A stretch of DNA of 64,000 bases from Selaginella moellendorffii (lineage: Eukaryota > Streptophyta > Lycopodiopsida > Selaginellales > Selaginellaceae): the NCBI RefSeq assembly GCF_000143415.4, contig NW_003314331.1, forward strand, positions 560,164 through 624,163. Direction: 5' to 3'. A program made the position numbers and the translations under genes. Below the pieces are notes generated by a model that searched no databases, was not told the origin of the DNA, and was given only the letters and a program-made list of their open reading frames with translations. Below are positions 45,021 through 56,616 of this stretch, piece after piece (within the stretch, counting starts at the first letter, position 1; every line of letters begins with the position of its first letter).

Positions 45021-46423
45021 TTACAAACCATATATATAAGGTTTGTAAATATATGTATGTATATATATGTATCACACTGACTAAGTAATACATTAATTTT
45101 AGTACTATACCATATGGACCATTCATTTGGGACTAAATTTAGTTCATCCATTTTTGTATATAACCAAAAGTTTAAACTCCAATTAATATATTTATTCTTA
45201 TATCCACATTAGTAGAGTTGAGGGGCATTGTAATTTGTCCCTGAAAGGCAAAGTTTTTTGGTAGTGCTTTGCTCTAGTGTTCAACCCCCCAGCACCAAAA
45301 GTTTGATCCAATAGAGCAACATTAACCACCTCAAATGACATACTTTTTGATTGATGATAGCATGGCATGGTAGAAGAAGAGAATGTGATGAAGATTAGAA
45401 GAAAGAGTAGATTTAAGCACAACAATAGCTAAAATTCTAGATTTTGTAAAAAATTAATATAAATCTAGATCTAAAAGAGAATGAAGGAATAAGAACAAAA
45501 AGCTTAATCTTTGATCATGTTGGTTGTGTGCTTATCCTTGATGTATTACTGTCTCCAACTTTTGTGGGATGTGATTACACAGCTTGTTTTGTTCTTGGTG
45601 TTTTGCTATCTCTTGTTGATGTGGAGCATGATTATGATATCAATTGAAAAGTTATAGATGATACAATTTAGTTTTTGGAGAATGTTCAAGGATTGAGTTT
45701 ATGGGAAGATAATGTGTATGAGGTTAAATGGATTCCAGATTGTTTTGACAAGCTTGATTATTATAGAAATAGTTGTGGAGATGAAATGAAGATTTTACAG
45801 GGTAAGTGTCAAACCTTTAATCTAATCCTTTCTCTTTACCTTTTGCTTTCTCCTAACCTTCTTATTTCTCAATTTGACCTTCTCATGTTTTTAATATTTT
45901 TTCCTCATTTGCAGTGTTTTCTTCTTCTGACATGTCAATCATTTGTGACTCTTATGATTCTCAATTTCAATCAAGTATTGAGTTAAGTGTTTTATGTCCT
46001 CTTCATACTAATCTGGATGTTGTGTATGTGCATGAATTTGAGAATTTTACTTTTGTTTCATTAGCAAAGTCTTTAATCAATTTTGGTGTTGAGTATTCCC
46101 CTATTCCAAAAGTTAAATCACTTTAGCCAGAGTTTCAATTTGAGTGCATGTCCTTAATTATAAGTGTTATTAAGAGCCTTTGTTTTACCATTGTTATTGA
46201 GGAGTTTATATATTCCCTTAAAAGTATAAATGTTATTATTAATTTTCCCATCTCAAGTGTTGAGTTGTGTGTTAAGAAGGTTGAGTAGTGTGAATCTTTT
46301 ACTTATATTGTGGTGGCCAAAGTATTTTTCCAAGCTTTAAGAACATATCTTTTTTTTATTTTCTTATTTATGCATTGCCAATTACTGTAAATTCCTCTTT
46401 TGATGCTTCTTTATCCACTTTTT
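45021..46423. other. AT-rich DNA between two microsatellites
   Basis: Short frames such as 45675-45986 (LWEDNVYEVKWIPDCFDKLD) and 45198-45425 (LDQTFGAGGLNTRAKHYQ) look like protein remnants, possibly transposon-encoded, but I cannot assign them. There is no intact gene. Confidence 0.35.
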
Positions 46424-46596
46424 ATGTATGTATATGTATGTATATGTATGTATATGTATATGTATGTATATGTATATGTATGTATATGTATATATGTATG
46501 TATATATATATGTATATGTATATATATGTATGTATATATGTATGTATATATATATGTATATATATATATATGTATGTATATATATATATATGTATG

Positions 46597-46656
<60 letters not shown>

Positions 46657-46685
46657 TGTATGTATATATATATATATATATATGC
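46424..46685. repeat. (TATG/TA)n microsatellite
   Basis: About 260 bp of TATGTA and TA units, ending in a run of (TATG) and then (TA). It has the same unit types as the 44.6-kb array but lies 1.4 kb away. Confidence 0.95.
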
Positions 46686-48016
46686 ATTGAAAAAAATTTA
46701 TATTGAAAAGATGATTTTGTGAATCACACAACAATTCAAGCACATGTTTGTTTTAATTTCATATATCTTGCAAGCTTATACATTTTTTTTATTAGGCCAC
46801 CCACTCTAGATATGCCTCCTCTTGGGAGGTGTACCTCCCCCAAAACTTGCAATCACAAATTGTTTGTTATATATTATACATGTAAATGATAGATTAATTA
46901 TATAAATCTTATACAATCTAGTTAGACATATTTATTGTATAATTATTTATGTTATTGTGTAGCATATTCACAAAGGAAAATTACTTGGTCCTTAGGTTTG
47001 AATAATACTAGGCTAGGTGACCTCCTAGGAAGTCCAAATCGAGGATCTTACATTTGGTATTAAAGGAGTTTCGAGTTTGATTCTATTGGTTGGCAAAGGG
47101 AATTATACCATATGTTAAAATTTACATTTTTCAAGTTCAGTTTGCTTTGGCTAGGCTCAACCTAAGGGGTAGGGTGTCCCAAGAGCCCTGCTCTCTCTTT
47201 CGTTCACGAGGGCATAAACTTTGGTTTTCACTCTTTATTGTATGGTGATTTACTATAGGATAACCACAAAGTAGAATTTAAACCTTTCATATGCCATATG
47301 TTATATACCATATGCCACATGCCATATATTTAAAGGACAGTAGAGTGAAACATAAGTTTCATGGCCTTAGGCCACTGAATGAAAGAATAGAGCTAAACTC
47401 CTAAACATGGAGCTAAAGAGCGACGAAATTAGAGCATAGAGCAACTCCTAAGCATACAGCCCAAGGAGTGAAGGGACAAAGGCATGAAGTGACTTAAAAT
47501 AATCCTAGAGTATTTAGCATTTCAGTGCTAGGACTAACACATAAAATAGGAGCGAAATGGAGTGTAGCACTATTTGAACATATTAATGGCCTAACATGAC
47601 AATATAGATACTCCATTAACTAGCATGGTGTGGAACATAGGCTTAAGCCCAAACCAAACACAGAACAAAAATAAACATGCAAATAGGAACTATATTATGT
47701 TTTAGGTTGGTCAGCCATACCCATGAATAGGATTGATTTGTAACAGTAAAAGATTAATTATTAGGAAAATGTATTTAAAACCATATATATTTGCAAAATA
47801 TATTGTAAATTCAAATATATAAAAATCTATATATAGGTTCATAACAGGACAAAAAATTATTAAACTACATTTATAGCATGACCCAATTTAAAAAAACATT
47901 TCCAAAACCATAAAAGTGGCATATAGATTTTTCTTAGTGACAGCCACATAGTTTTGCAACTAGTGATCCATATTGACAAGCTAGCTGTGTTCTACAACCT
48001 CAGCGAGAAGCTCTCC
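46686..48016. other. AT-rich intergenic DNA
   Basis: No gene is seen. TTGGTATTAAAGGAG near 47055 is a weak look-alike of a retrotransposon primer binding site. AGGCCACCCACTCTAG near 46795 resembles CACACCACCCACTCTAG near 52721, hinting at a shared dispersed repeat. Confidence 0.35.
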
Positions 48017-50106
48017 TCATGTCTCATGCTGGCAAACGCCTCCACAGCCTTGGCCTCGTCTCTTGCCTCGATGTACCCCATAACACCATGCTGTGGAAAG
48101 GCAAACAAACGTGCATGTATGTGTTGCACTTGACTTTGTGGCCTGTGAGTGAACGGTCTTGCCTTTGTCCAGAGTAAAAACTTTCACGAGCTTCCCGTCA
48201 ACCTGTCTCGCTTCTTCCTTAGCAGCCAGGCCGATGGCAGCTTTGGCCACCACAACGAAAGTTAGCATGTCTGGCTCANNNNNNNNNNNNNNNNNNNNNN
48301 NNNNNNNNNNNNNNNNNNNNNNNNNNNNNNNNNNNNNNNNNNNNNNNNNNNNNNNNNNNNNNNNNNNNNNNNNNNNNNNNNNNNNNNNNNNNNNNNNNNN
48401 NNNNNNNNNNNNNNNNNNNNNNNNNNNNNNNNNNNNNNNNNNNNNNNNNNNNNNNNNNNNNNNNNNNNNNNNNNNNNNNNNNNNNNNNNNNNNNNNNNNN
48501 NNNNNNNNNNNNNNNNNNNNNNNNNNNNNNNNNNNNNNNNNNNNNNNNNNNNNNNNNNNNNNNNNNNNNNNNNNNNNNNNNNNNNNNNNNNNNNNNNNNN
48601 NNNNNNNNNNNNNNNNNNNNNNNNNNNNNNNNNNNNNNNNNNNNNNNNNNNNNNNNNNNNNNNNNNNNNNNNNNNNNNNNNNNNNNNNNNNNNNNNNNNN
48701 NNNNNNNNNNNNNNNNNNNNNNNNNNNNNNNNNNNNNNNNNNNNNNNNNNNNNNNNNNNNNNNNNNNNNNNNNNNNNNNNNNNNNNNNNNNNNNNNNNNN
48801 NNNNNNNNNNNNNNNNNNNNNNNNNNNNNNNNNNNNNNNNNNNNNNNNNNNNNNNNNNNNNNNNNNNNNNNNNNNNNNNNNNNNNNNNNNNNNNNNNNNN
48901 NNNNNNNNNNNNNNNNNNNNNNNNNNNNNNNNNNNNNNNNNNNNNNNNNNNNNNNNNNNNNNNNNNNNNNNNNNNNNAGCAGTCTGTCGTATGGCCTCCA
49001 GCATACAAAGCCATGGCCTTTCTCCAAACTTGCCAGCTTCACGGCCCTCCCGTCGATTTTTCTGGTGACTTCTTTTCCTGCGACGCTGGTGCAAGCCTTC
49101 AAGGTGGCAACGTACGATTGAGAGGTCGGAGCACAGCCCCTGGAAGTTTTCATGCTGTCGAAAAGCTCCAACACGGTCCCTGCCTCTCCATACTCGCAGT
49201 AGCCAAACATGAGAGCGTTCCACGCCGCGGCCTTTTGACACTCCATGCTGTCGAAGACTCTTCGAGCATCCGTCATGCTCCCACACTTGGTAGAAATCCA
49301 CCAGTGTGTTGGCGAGCACAGCCTCCGGATCATCGATACTTGAGCGTGTACTCTCGTGCCTCGCTCAAAAGCCACCACCTTGACGAGCCTCCCGTGAACC
49401 TGCCTTTGATCTTCTCTCGCTGCAAGGCTGGAGCGAGCCTTGAGCGCAGGAGCGAAAGTGTCTTCTCGCAGCTCACACGCTCAAACAGCTCGAGAGCGAC
49501 CCTCCCCCCCCCCCCCCCTTCTCCATTCCCATTCCAGAACACGACCGTGTGAAACTCCATCCTGTCGAAAGCTCCCCGATCCCCCCGAATCATTCCTTTC
49601 TCCAAAGCACTGAGCTTGACTTTTCCACTGCCGATGACGATCGTGCTCTCTTCACTGTCAGCCATGGAAGAGCACGCCTTGATTGCTCCTAGGAAAGTCC
49701 CCGCATTGGGACGCAAGCCGCGGAATAATTCCAGTGTCCAATCTCCTCTTCCATTTTCAACGTATCCCAGCAGCAGCGAGTTCCAAGTCATGACGTCATA
49801 CTGTGGAATTCTTTCGAAGATCTGACGAATCAAAATCCTTGCTGCTGATGGATTCCAGATACCCGGCCATGATCGCCATCCACACTGCGGCAAGCATGGT
49901 GTGCGCATCCGTGACGCTGCAGCATCGCGGTTTGTTCTCAAAAATGTTCTAATGATAATCCCAGCCCTTTGAAGTAGCACAAATACTGCCCAGCCAATAT
50001 AAATTGCCTGGAACATACCATGGCATAACATAACAGCCCCATGAAGAGATTGGTGAATCATTCGATCTAAGCCATGGAGATGGGGCAGCCTCTTGCGTTG
50101 CAACAT
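48017..50106 (-). pseudogene. PPR protein relic(s) interrupted by assembly gap
   Basis: Two minus-strand frames carry pentatricopeptide-repeat motifs of the plant PLS type: DARRVFDSMECQKAAAWNAL, MFGYCEYGEAGTVLELFDSM, and YDVMTWNSLLLGYVENGRGD. PPR proteins edit or process organelle RNAs. The two frames (48017-49378 and 49330-50106) overlap in different phases, and several repeats are shortened or frameshifted. A run of 15 C near 49504-49518 may cause one frameshift in life or in sequencing. A 699-base run of N (48279-48977) hides the middle. Lycophytes have very many PPR genes and relics. Intactness cannot be judged with the gap; the frame shifts favour a pseudogene. Confidence 0.55.
48279..48977. 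other. Assembly gap (699 N)
   Basis: Unknown bases only. Open frames drawn across it are not evidence of coding. Confidence 0.99.
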
Positions 50107-50211
50107 GAGAATTCTAACAAAGGGCGAAGTAGAGCTATCAATTCTCTGCTTTGAAAGGTATAATCCATTTCAAATTATTAAAATCAAACCTTCTCTAATA
50201 CAAAATATTTA

Positions 50212-51745
50212 TTACTGAGTGCTTGCATTTGTTAGCCTTGGAGTTACACGAACTTGCAGTGGTGACTCTGGCCAAGTTACTGCTCCAAAAGTCTCATCAA
50301 AACCATAGCTTTTCCCGGGAACATGATGCCAATCAAAGCCGTGGAGCAAATTTCCAAGAGTGAGATAGACAGTTTTGAGACCCAGTGCCATGCCTGGGCA
50401 TATTCTTCTCCCAGCTCCAAATGGAATCAGCTCAAAGTCTTGGCCTTTCACATCGATTGCCGACCCCAGAAACCTCTCGGGCCAAAACTTTGTAGGATTC
50501 TCCCAAACTTTCGGATTTCTGCCAATGGAGTAAACGTTGACAATAGTGGTGGCACCTTTGGGAACGTGGAATGATTGACCCAATACACAAGCTCGAGTTG
50601 ACATCCTCGGCACCAGCAATGGCGCTGGAGGGTGCATCCTGAAAGTTTCCTTGACAATGGCCTCAAGATATGTCAGCTTTGGGAAATCAGACTCTGAAAC
50701 CATGCGATCTCCACCCACGACAGCATCGAGCTCTTCTTGTGCTTTCCTGATGATCTCTGGATTGTTGAGAAGTTCTAGCAAAGCCCACTCTACTGTGCAT
50801 GGGCTTGTGTCTGTTCCTCCTGCAAGGATTTCCTGTGGCAAAACATTTCCAGAGTATGAATTATTAATGTTAGAGTGATTCTCCGCTTACCATTAAGGTG
50901 GCTCTGACAACTTCATGGTCGCCTCCTCTATGCTCAAGCAAGATATCCATGAAATCCATTGTGGGACGGGATTTGTTGACTTTGTGTTCGTCGATGATCT
51001 TCTGGAGGAATTCATTCTGCTTGGCAGCTACTCGTTTAGCCTGTGGTATGTTCCAGTCGATCCATTTGAGCCAAGATGGTACAAACTCACTTATATGGAA
51101 CTGGAGAGAAAACTTGACTGACTCATCGATCAGTTCCTTGAACACTTTGGCTTCTTCTAGCTCGTCGCCACTCAGGTTCTTGCCTAAAAACCTCTTACTC
51201 ATAAGGACCCGTGTCTGTACGTTGAATGCAAAAACAGTGAGGTGTTCTCGCAGATCTACAACACTTCGGTCTTTGCAAGCTTGGGCAAGTGATGACATCA
51301 AGTAAGAAAGCTCCTCCAGTCTAACCCACAAGAAAGAATCAATGCGTTTGACTGTGAAGAGCTCGGCGGTGCAGATCTTTCTCATGCTCTTCCAGTGATC
51401 GCCACTAGCTAAAGCCATTCCCTTGAAATTGTTGCCACTGTGCTCTCCAACCAACAAGTATGGCCTGAAACTAAAAGTTGAGTCTTCAGTCTTGAGCACT
51501 TGTTTTGCTAGAGCTGGACTGGAGATCACAATTGCTGGGATCATCCCCAATTTGAGATACATAATCTCTCCAAAATTCCTGGACAGCTTTTGCAATGAAT
51601 GGTGAGGCATTCTTCCAATGAGATGGAGGTGACCAATGAGTGGCAAGCCCCATGGAGATGGGGGCAGCCTGTTGCTTGGCAACAACACATTCTTGAAGAG
51701 ATGGAGCAAGAGTAGAAATCCAAAGAAGTAGAGAAGGAACTCCAT
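50212..51745 (-). CDS. Cytochrome P450 (A-type, CYP71-clan-like)
   Basis: Two exons, 51745-50891 and 50832-50212, joined by a 58-nt GT/AG intron, give 491 aa. The single intron position, just before the I-helix, is the conserved one of A-type plant P450s. An N-terminal membrane anchor (MEFLLYFFGFLLLLHLFKN) is followed by the proline hinge LPPSPWGLPLIGHL. The I-helix has ILAGGTDTSPCTVEWALLEL, the K-helix KETFRMHPPAPLLVPR (ExxR), the PERF motif WPERFLGS, and the heme loop PFGAGRRICPGMALG with the cysteine ligand. All invariant residues are present. It is ER-bound and needs a P450 reductase. The substrate (phenolic, terpenoid or other) cannot be told. It is the only clearly intact gene in the repeat-rich middle; its upstream side carries Copia-like debris. 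Confidence 0.92.
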
Positions 51746-53543
51746 CTAGTTTGCCTGAATAATGATCATAGACTATAATCATGGTCTATAAATAATGATC
51801 TCATTGTGATGCAATTTGTAAACACAGGTTAGGTTGAAGTATGCTTTTTCTATGGCTAGGCATATTCTTTATCCTGCCAACCATTCCATGGATCGAATGA
51901 CCGGTATAATCTCTTTGTTTCTTAAGCAAACTTGTAGGGGGAGTGTAGGAATTTAAGTATGGCAATCAATATGTGATTACACATGGGAGAAGTATATATT
52001 TACATATGTGTGAATATATATTTGTTTTCAATTACACACAATAATATTATGCACACAATTATAATAGCAATTGAAATGTGATTGTGATATGCCATGTGCC
52101 TGGGGGCATGCCATATGCACAAACATTTCATGCCACATCTACATTTGAGTATCAATTGAATTCCACAATCCATAGAGCTTGGCATGTACAATATTGCATT
52201 GAAAAATATTTTGAGTAATTACTGAGTGACTTTTCTATGGTTTTCTTGGCTTGTCAAGATTTTGAGACATAAACTAATCACATCATGGAGTGAGCACGGG
52301 AGGTTAGGCATTAGGATGGAGCTATGTCAAGAGATTGTTGCTCAAATCCAGCTATTATAGTGTCGCTAGGAAGAAGATTGATGGAGGGATATGGTTGGAG
52401 AGGCTGTTTCACTAAGAACAAACTCTTAATAGGTGGTGATTCTGCATAAAGTATGATTGCTGATCAAGACTTAAATAGAAATTTGTGAAGAGGCAACTTG
52501 CTAAACTACCACCAAATAGTGTATAAAAATCAATTCTCCCCATAATCTTGCTTATTTCTTAATGCTAGATGACAATGAATGGATGAGTTGGGGCTTGAAG
52601 AATTTATATATGGTGCATGGTGTTGATGTATCATGCTTGAAAAACATAGCACTGAAAAAAAGAATTTAAGCATATATATTTTTAATTGATATATCTTAAA
52701 GTATAATACAATTTTTTGCCACACCACCCACTCTAGGTCTCTAGAGATGTCCTAAAACCATTATTAACTCAATTAAATCTATACTACCTACTATATTTAT
52801 TCCAATATAAATCCTAGACTTTTTAAAATAGTTAAATGGATATCTGATACTATAAAATAATGATAGAACCAACCATAACTCTTCAAGCAGTTATTTAGTT
52901 TCTTAAACTATCCAATCCATGAGTGGTCATCCTATGACCACTCTTAGCATATTTAGAAGATTGTAAGCAATTAAATTGTTCATTCTTCTTTAGTCACTTA
53001 AAAATGTTTATGACCACTTAAAAAAGTTTCATTCACAACCTCTATAAATTTTTATCCTAGCTTGTTAGAAGAGTTTCACTCACAACCTCTATAAGTCTTT
53101 ATCTCAATTTATGACCACATTTTGAAACACTTGTAGTAACTTTATAAGTAGTCTCTTACCACTAGGGTGCCTTAACCACGTGGTTAGAGTAAAATTCTAA
53201 TGAGCCACTCAAGGTATTTAAGTAAGTAATCTCACCTATACTTAAATTAAAAGCATCAACCATTTTATCTCTTAAAGGAGTTAAAAGTTAACATTCACCA
53301 AGTCATTATATCTATATTCATTTTAGTTTTGGACTTTTTATTATTTGTTTTACTTTCACAAGAAATCCCAAGTTATATTATCACCCATTTGTAAGCTCTT
53401 GAGTTTGGATTTCCCAAAAAGTCATCTAACCTAATATATTTTCTAATAAATATTATATTCCACATTTTTTTAATATGGGTCTTAGCAATACATTGAAATA
53501 AGATAAAAATTACTCCTACTACTTTATTAAAACACATCACTTT
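51746..53543. other. AT-rich region upstream of P450 with Copia-like end
   Basis: AAACTTGTAGGGGGAGTGTAGGAATT at about 51930-51956 resembles a Copia polypurine tract followed by an LTR start (TGTAGGAAT is also how the 27.6-kb element's LTR begins). The LTR body to about 52200 is AT-rich and unpaired. The remainder (52200-53543) shows nothing recognisable. It probably contains the P450 promoter next to the LTR remnant. Confidence 0.4.
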
Positions 53544-54392
53544 TCAATGCTTAGCTTCGTTTTTCAATTCTTTAATCCATGCTTCTTCTGTAGCTGCATA
53601 TGGGTCATACCCTGGAGGCATTTCTTCGACGGATCTGTATAACTCGAAGCCTAGGCTTGCTTGGTATAAAAGTTCATCCAGTCGCTGAAAATATTCCCAG
53701 AGAAGGGGACGAAAGATTCCCAAGTCTGGATGTTTTGTGCAAATCCGTTTGAGGTTTTCACATTCAATCCGTTGGACGCAGAAATGAGGATGGTATTGCA
53801 GGAAGTCTGCTACCTGAACGATACAACCCACCTGAAAACATACACAAATCAACATGTAAGATAGAAGGTGATACAAACCTGAAGACGAAGTCTCTTCATT
53901 GATCCAGTGTAAGTCCTCTCTGCCCAGTTCTCATTTCACAGAGGATCTCTTGAACAGTGATACGTGTCGTGTCCCTTCGCTAGGCAGAGGTAGCATTTCT
54001 TTTGTTCATGAGCAAAAGGATCCACTCCAGGCTAAAAGAAGAAACCAAAAGTCAAATCTGGAAAACAAGTGACCCCCTTGCAGTGTCTTTCCCAATGGCC
54101 TCTCTTCTTACAATTTCTGCATTGGTCGACGAGTAATCCCTCCTTCTCACCCGGACGATGAGTTCCTATGATCTCGTACCTGTTACAAACAAAAGCTAGT
54201 AAAGATCGAACTCAATCTTGCTTACCTTGCTCGCATGCGTTCGGCAGGGTTCTCCTTCGGCTTTTCCTTTGTGAACACATTGTGCTGCCCGTTGCTGCTG
54301 CCGCCATAGGCCTTCTTGTGCTCCCCGTTGCTACTGCTGCCGTCGTAAGCCTTCCTGTAGTGCCCGTTGCTGCTGCTGGTGTACGCCTTCAT
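53544..54392 (-). pseudogene. Zinc-knuckle gene copy D
   Basis: The best-preserved N-terminus: ATG 54392 then MKAYTSSSNGHYRKAYDGSS. The knuckle exon reads YEIIGTHRPGEKEGLLVDQC, with the knuckle CRNCKKRGHWERHC. The second knuckle, CYLCLAKGHDTYHC, is intact, but the next codons read RDPL then TGA where copies A-C have CGA (Arg). After that the frame continues well: KRLRLQ, VGCIVQVADFLQYHPHF, HPDLGIFRPL, EEMPPGYDPYAATEEA, ending EAKH at 53544. A few bases are missing after DLGIF. With one nonsense change and one small deletion it is a recent pseudogene or could yield a truncated protein of about 150 aa with both knuckles. Confidence 0.7.
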
Positions 54393-54429
54393 CCTCAAAA
54401 CGTAAAGTTCAGAACCCACAGGTAGCTAT

Positions 54430-56370
54430 ACCCCGTTCTTGTCCCTGCTGTATTGAAAACATACAGAAAAGCAGAAAAGACACGAGCTTTAATTCCAGGA
54501 TCCCTTACCTGGAGAACCGAAGCAATGCAATCAAAGAGGAGAACACGATGTAGCTCCGTAGCAGTGCCACAAATAATTAGGTTTCCATGAGCATCTGGGC
54601 GATACCTTGACCACCCTGCCGCAAAATCTACAGTTATTGACATTGTTTTCCCACTTGCGTGTGTTGCACGCACCAGAGACAAAGATTGCCGATGAAGACA
54701 AAGGAAATAACCTCTTGCACTCGTCCCGAAGTCGACGACGAGGAACGTGTCCTGGCAGTGATTGGTAATCCCTGTTACTGCTGCTCGGTTGGCCGCTTGT
54801 ACTCGTTGACGATCGGGCATAAACACACCGGACAATCTTTTGCTGCTTCTACTGCCATTACTACTGCTGGACTGCTTCGTTCTTCCAGGACGCTGACTTC
54901 CTGCCTTGCTTCGCACTCCTCGACAAGGAATGCCACCAGTGGTTCATGCTCGCTACAACTCCCACGGATTTTTCCAGCCCTGCTAAGTCGACATCACCCA
55001 AAGAGGAAGTCCCTTGACCGTAAACTCCTGCCGAGCAACTGTAACGCCGGTCGCACCAGATAACTGTTGTGAGTTTCCTCCTCAATCTTCTTTGCCAAGC
55101 GCTCTCTCGAGAACAGGATCTGCTTCATATAGCAGGCCATCTCGCCTTCCACCAGTTTTTCTAGAGCTGCCTTGCACCAAGCCACACCTTACAAGCTCGA
55201 GGATGAGATCTCGATTCGCTTCATACCTTCACCAAGTGGCTTCCGAGTGGAAAATGAATGAAGCATAGCAGCATGCCTTCAAAGTCGCACCTAGTGTGCG
55301 AAACACGGCTTTGCATGTCAATTTCTACCACTCCTCACAGCCATCGAGAGTCGTGCCTTCAAGGCTAGCAAGAGCATGCGCTGCAGCGTCGTGATCATTC
55401 CCGATTCAAGCTTTGGTCGACAAGCCTCTGAGCGCATCAATCACCTCCTCACCAAGTCCAGCTGGTACTCACTTGCAGAACGTTCACCCGCGGCTTTTCC
55501 ATGAAGCACGATAACCTTCGTCATCTTCTTCCCACTCAAAGTCTGAGCAGTGCCATTGTGTCGCTTGTCAACGCTCGAACCAAGCCCGACTGGATTTCCA
55601 AGAACATGAAACGGGGGCGGCTCCACAGATTTTACTGGCTCAGGAGAGTTCTTGCTTCACCTTCTCAGGATCCAGATCAAGGTTGATGAAGGGAGATGAA
55701 CACACCTGACTGTGAGCGCTGGCTAACTTTACACGAATCATCATGTGTGCACTTGGACAAGATAAACATAAGGTAAGAACTTTTATATATATCTTGATGA
55801 GCATCCTTAGCTTGGGACGTATGTGACGTATGGGCCACAGACGACTTTTCCCGTACATGAAAGTATCACGGTATCCATGTCTCCAGGATCGCACTCGGCA
55901 ACCACGAGGCCTCTATCTCGTAGACGACGCCATAAGATAAGAAAACGCAGCTCGCTGGTTAGCTTTCTTCACGGAAGTGATAACCAGACTCTTGCCGGCC
56001 TTACATTGTGCGTCTGGGGCCCCGAGTTTCAGCGCAAGTTGGGCCTTCACCGCACTCGTCAAGGAGAATGAGCAGCTCGTTGTCAACCAGCTTCGAGGTG
56101 TCTGCATAGCGGACCTCCACGCTCGTGAACGATCCAGGCGCCAGTATTTCTTTCACCTCCGCCCAGAGTCACGGGCGTTCGAAATCCCAGCTGCTTCCAC
56201 TCGTTCTGAAGCCAGCGCTTCTGTCTCGCCACGGTTGTCATGACAGTTTCCACTGCCATGGCTTCTGTAGCATATACGTGCAACCTTGTGTAGCTTAGCC
56301 TCGAGCTGCTTTTGTAGCAAAGTTAGTCCCCTCTAGTTTTTGCCGCAAACTCTAGCCATGAGAGTGTTCT
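54430..56370 (-). pseudogene. DEAH11/12-type helicase-RBR gene relic, right copy
   Basis: This is homologous to 35685-37150 in opposite orientation. AACACTCTCATGGCTAGAGTTTGCGGC occurs at 35687 (plus) and, reversed, near 56360. Further matches are the KKW-like segment RWLQNEWKQLGFRTPV, TMTKVIVLHGKAAGERSASE (about 55530), ALEKLVEGEMACYMKQILFS (about 55150), and the RING start DCPVCLCPI near 54830. Stops and frameshifts abound. Its 3' neighbour in gene direction is zinc-knuckle copy D, just as the left relic is followed by copy C. Confidence 0.65.
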
Positions 56371-56439
56371 AGGCCATTCTTGGCCTATTAAAAATGATCC
56401 AGTCGGCTGTTGTTCATCCCCGACAGATCCATTTAACTG

Positions 56440-56616
56440 AGCTTCCAGTGTATCTAACGAGGATGGAAAGTTTGAGACGAGTCCCTGTAGCAGCTTCCAC
56501 TGAACGATCGATTCTTGCAGCTCCTGCTGGACTTTTTCCCACTGGTGTAGTGAAAGTTCTTACCTTTGCTGTTCCTCCTCGAATGCTTGAAATTGTGCTG
56601 CTCCTTCATCATCTTT
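56440..56616. repeat. 177-bp direct repeat, left copy
   Basis: By eye this is identical over its full length to 58387-58563, in the same orientation. It flanks the truncated Copia element. On the minus strand a frame reads FQAFEEEQQR, then across a 20-odd-nt GT..AG stretch KVQQELQESIVQWKLLQ and SNFPSSLDTLEA, so it looks like host coding sequence. Confidence 0.9.

Noticed and set aside
44546-46743. Open frames of 90-200 codons made of Tyr/Ile/Thr/His/Met repeats
   Set aside because: They are translations of TA/TATG/TACA microsatellites on both strands, not proteins.
47045-47070. TTGGTATTAAAGGAG as a retrotransposon primer site
   Set aside because: It has three or more mismatches to the initiator-Met site and no adjacent LTR or gag, so chance is likely.
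48159-49378. Long frames containing hundreds of unknown residues
   Set aside because: They run through the 699-N assembly gap; only the real flanking sequence was used.
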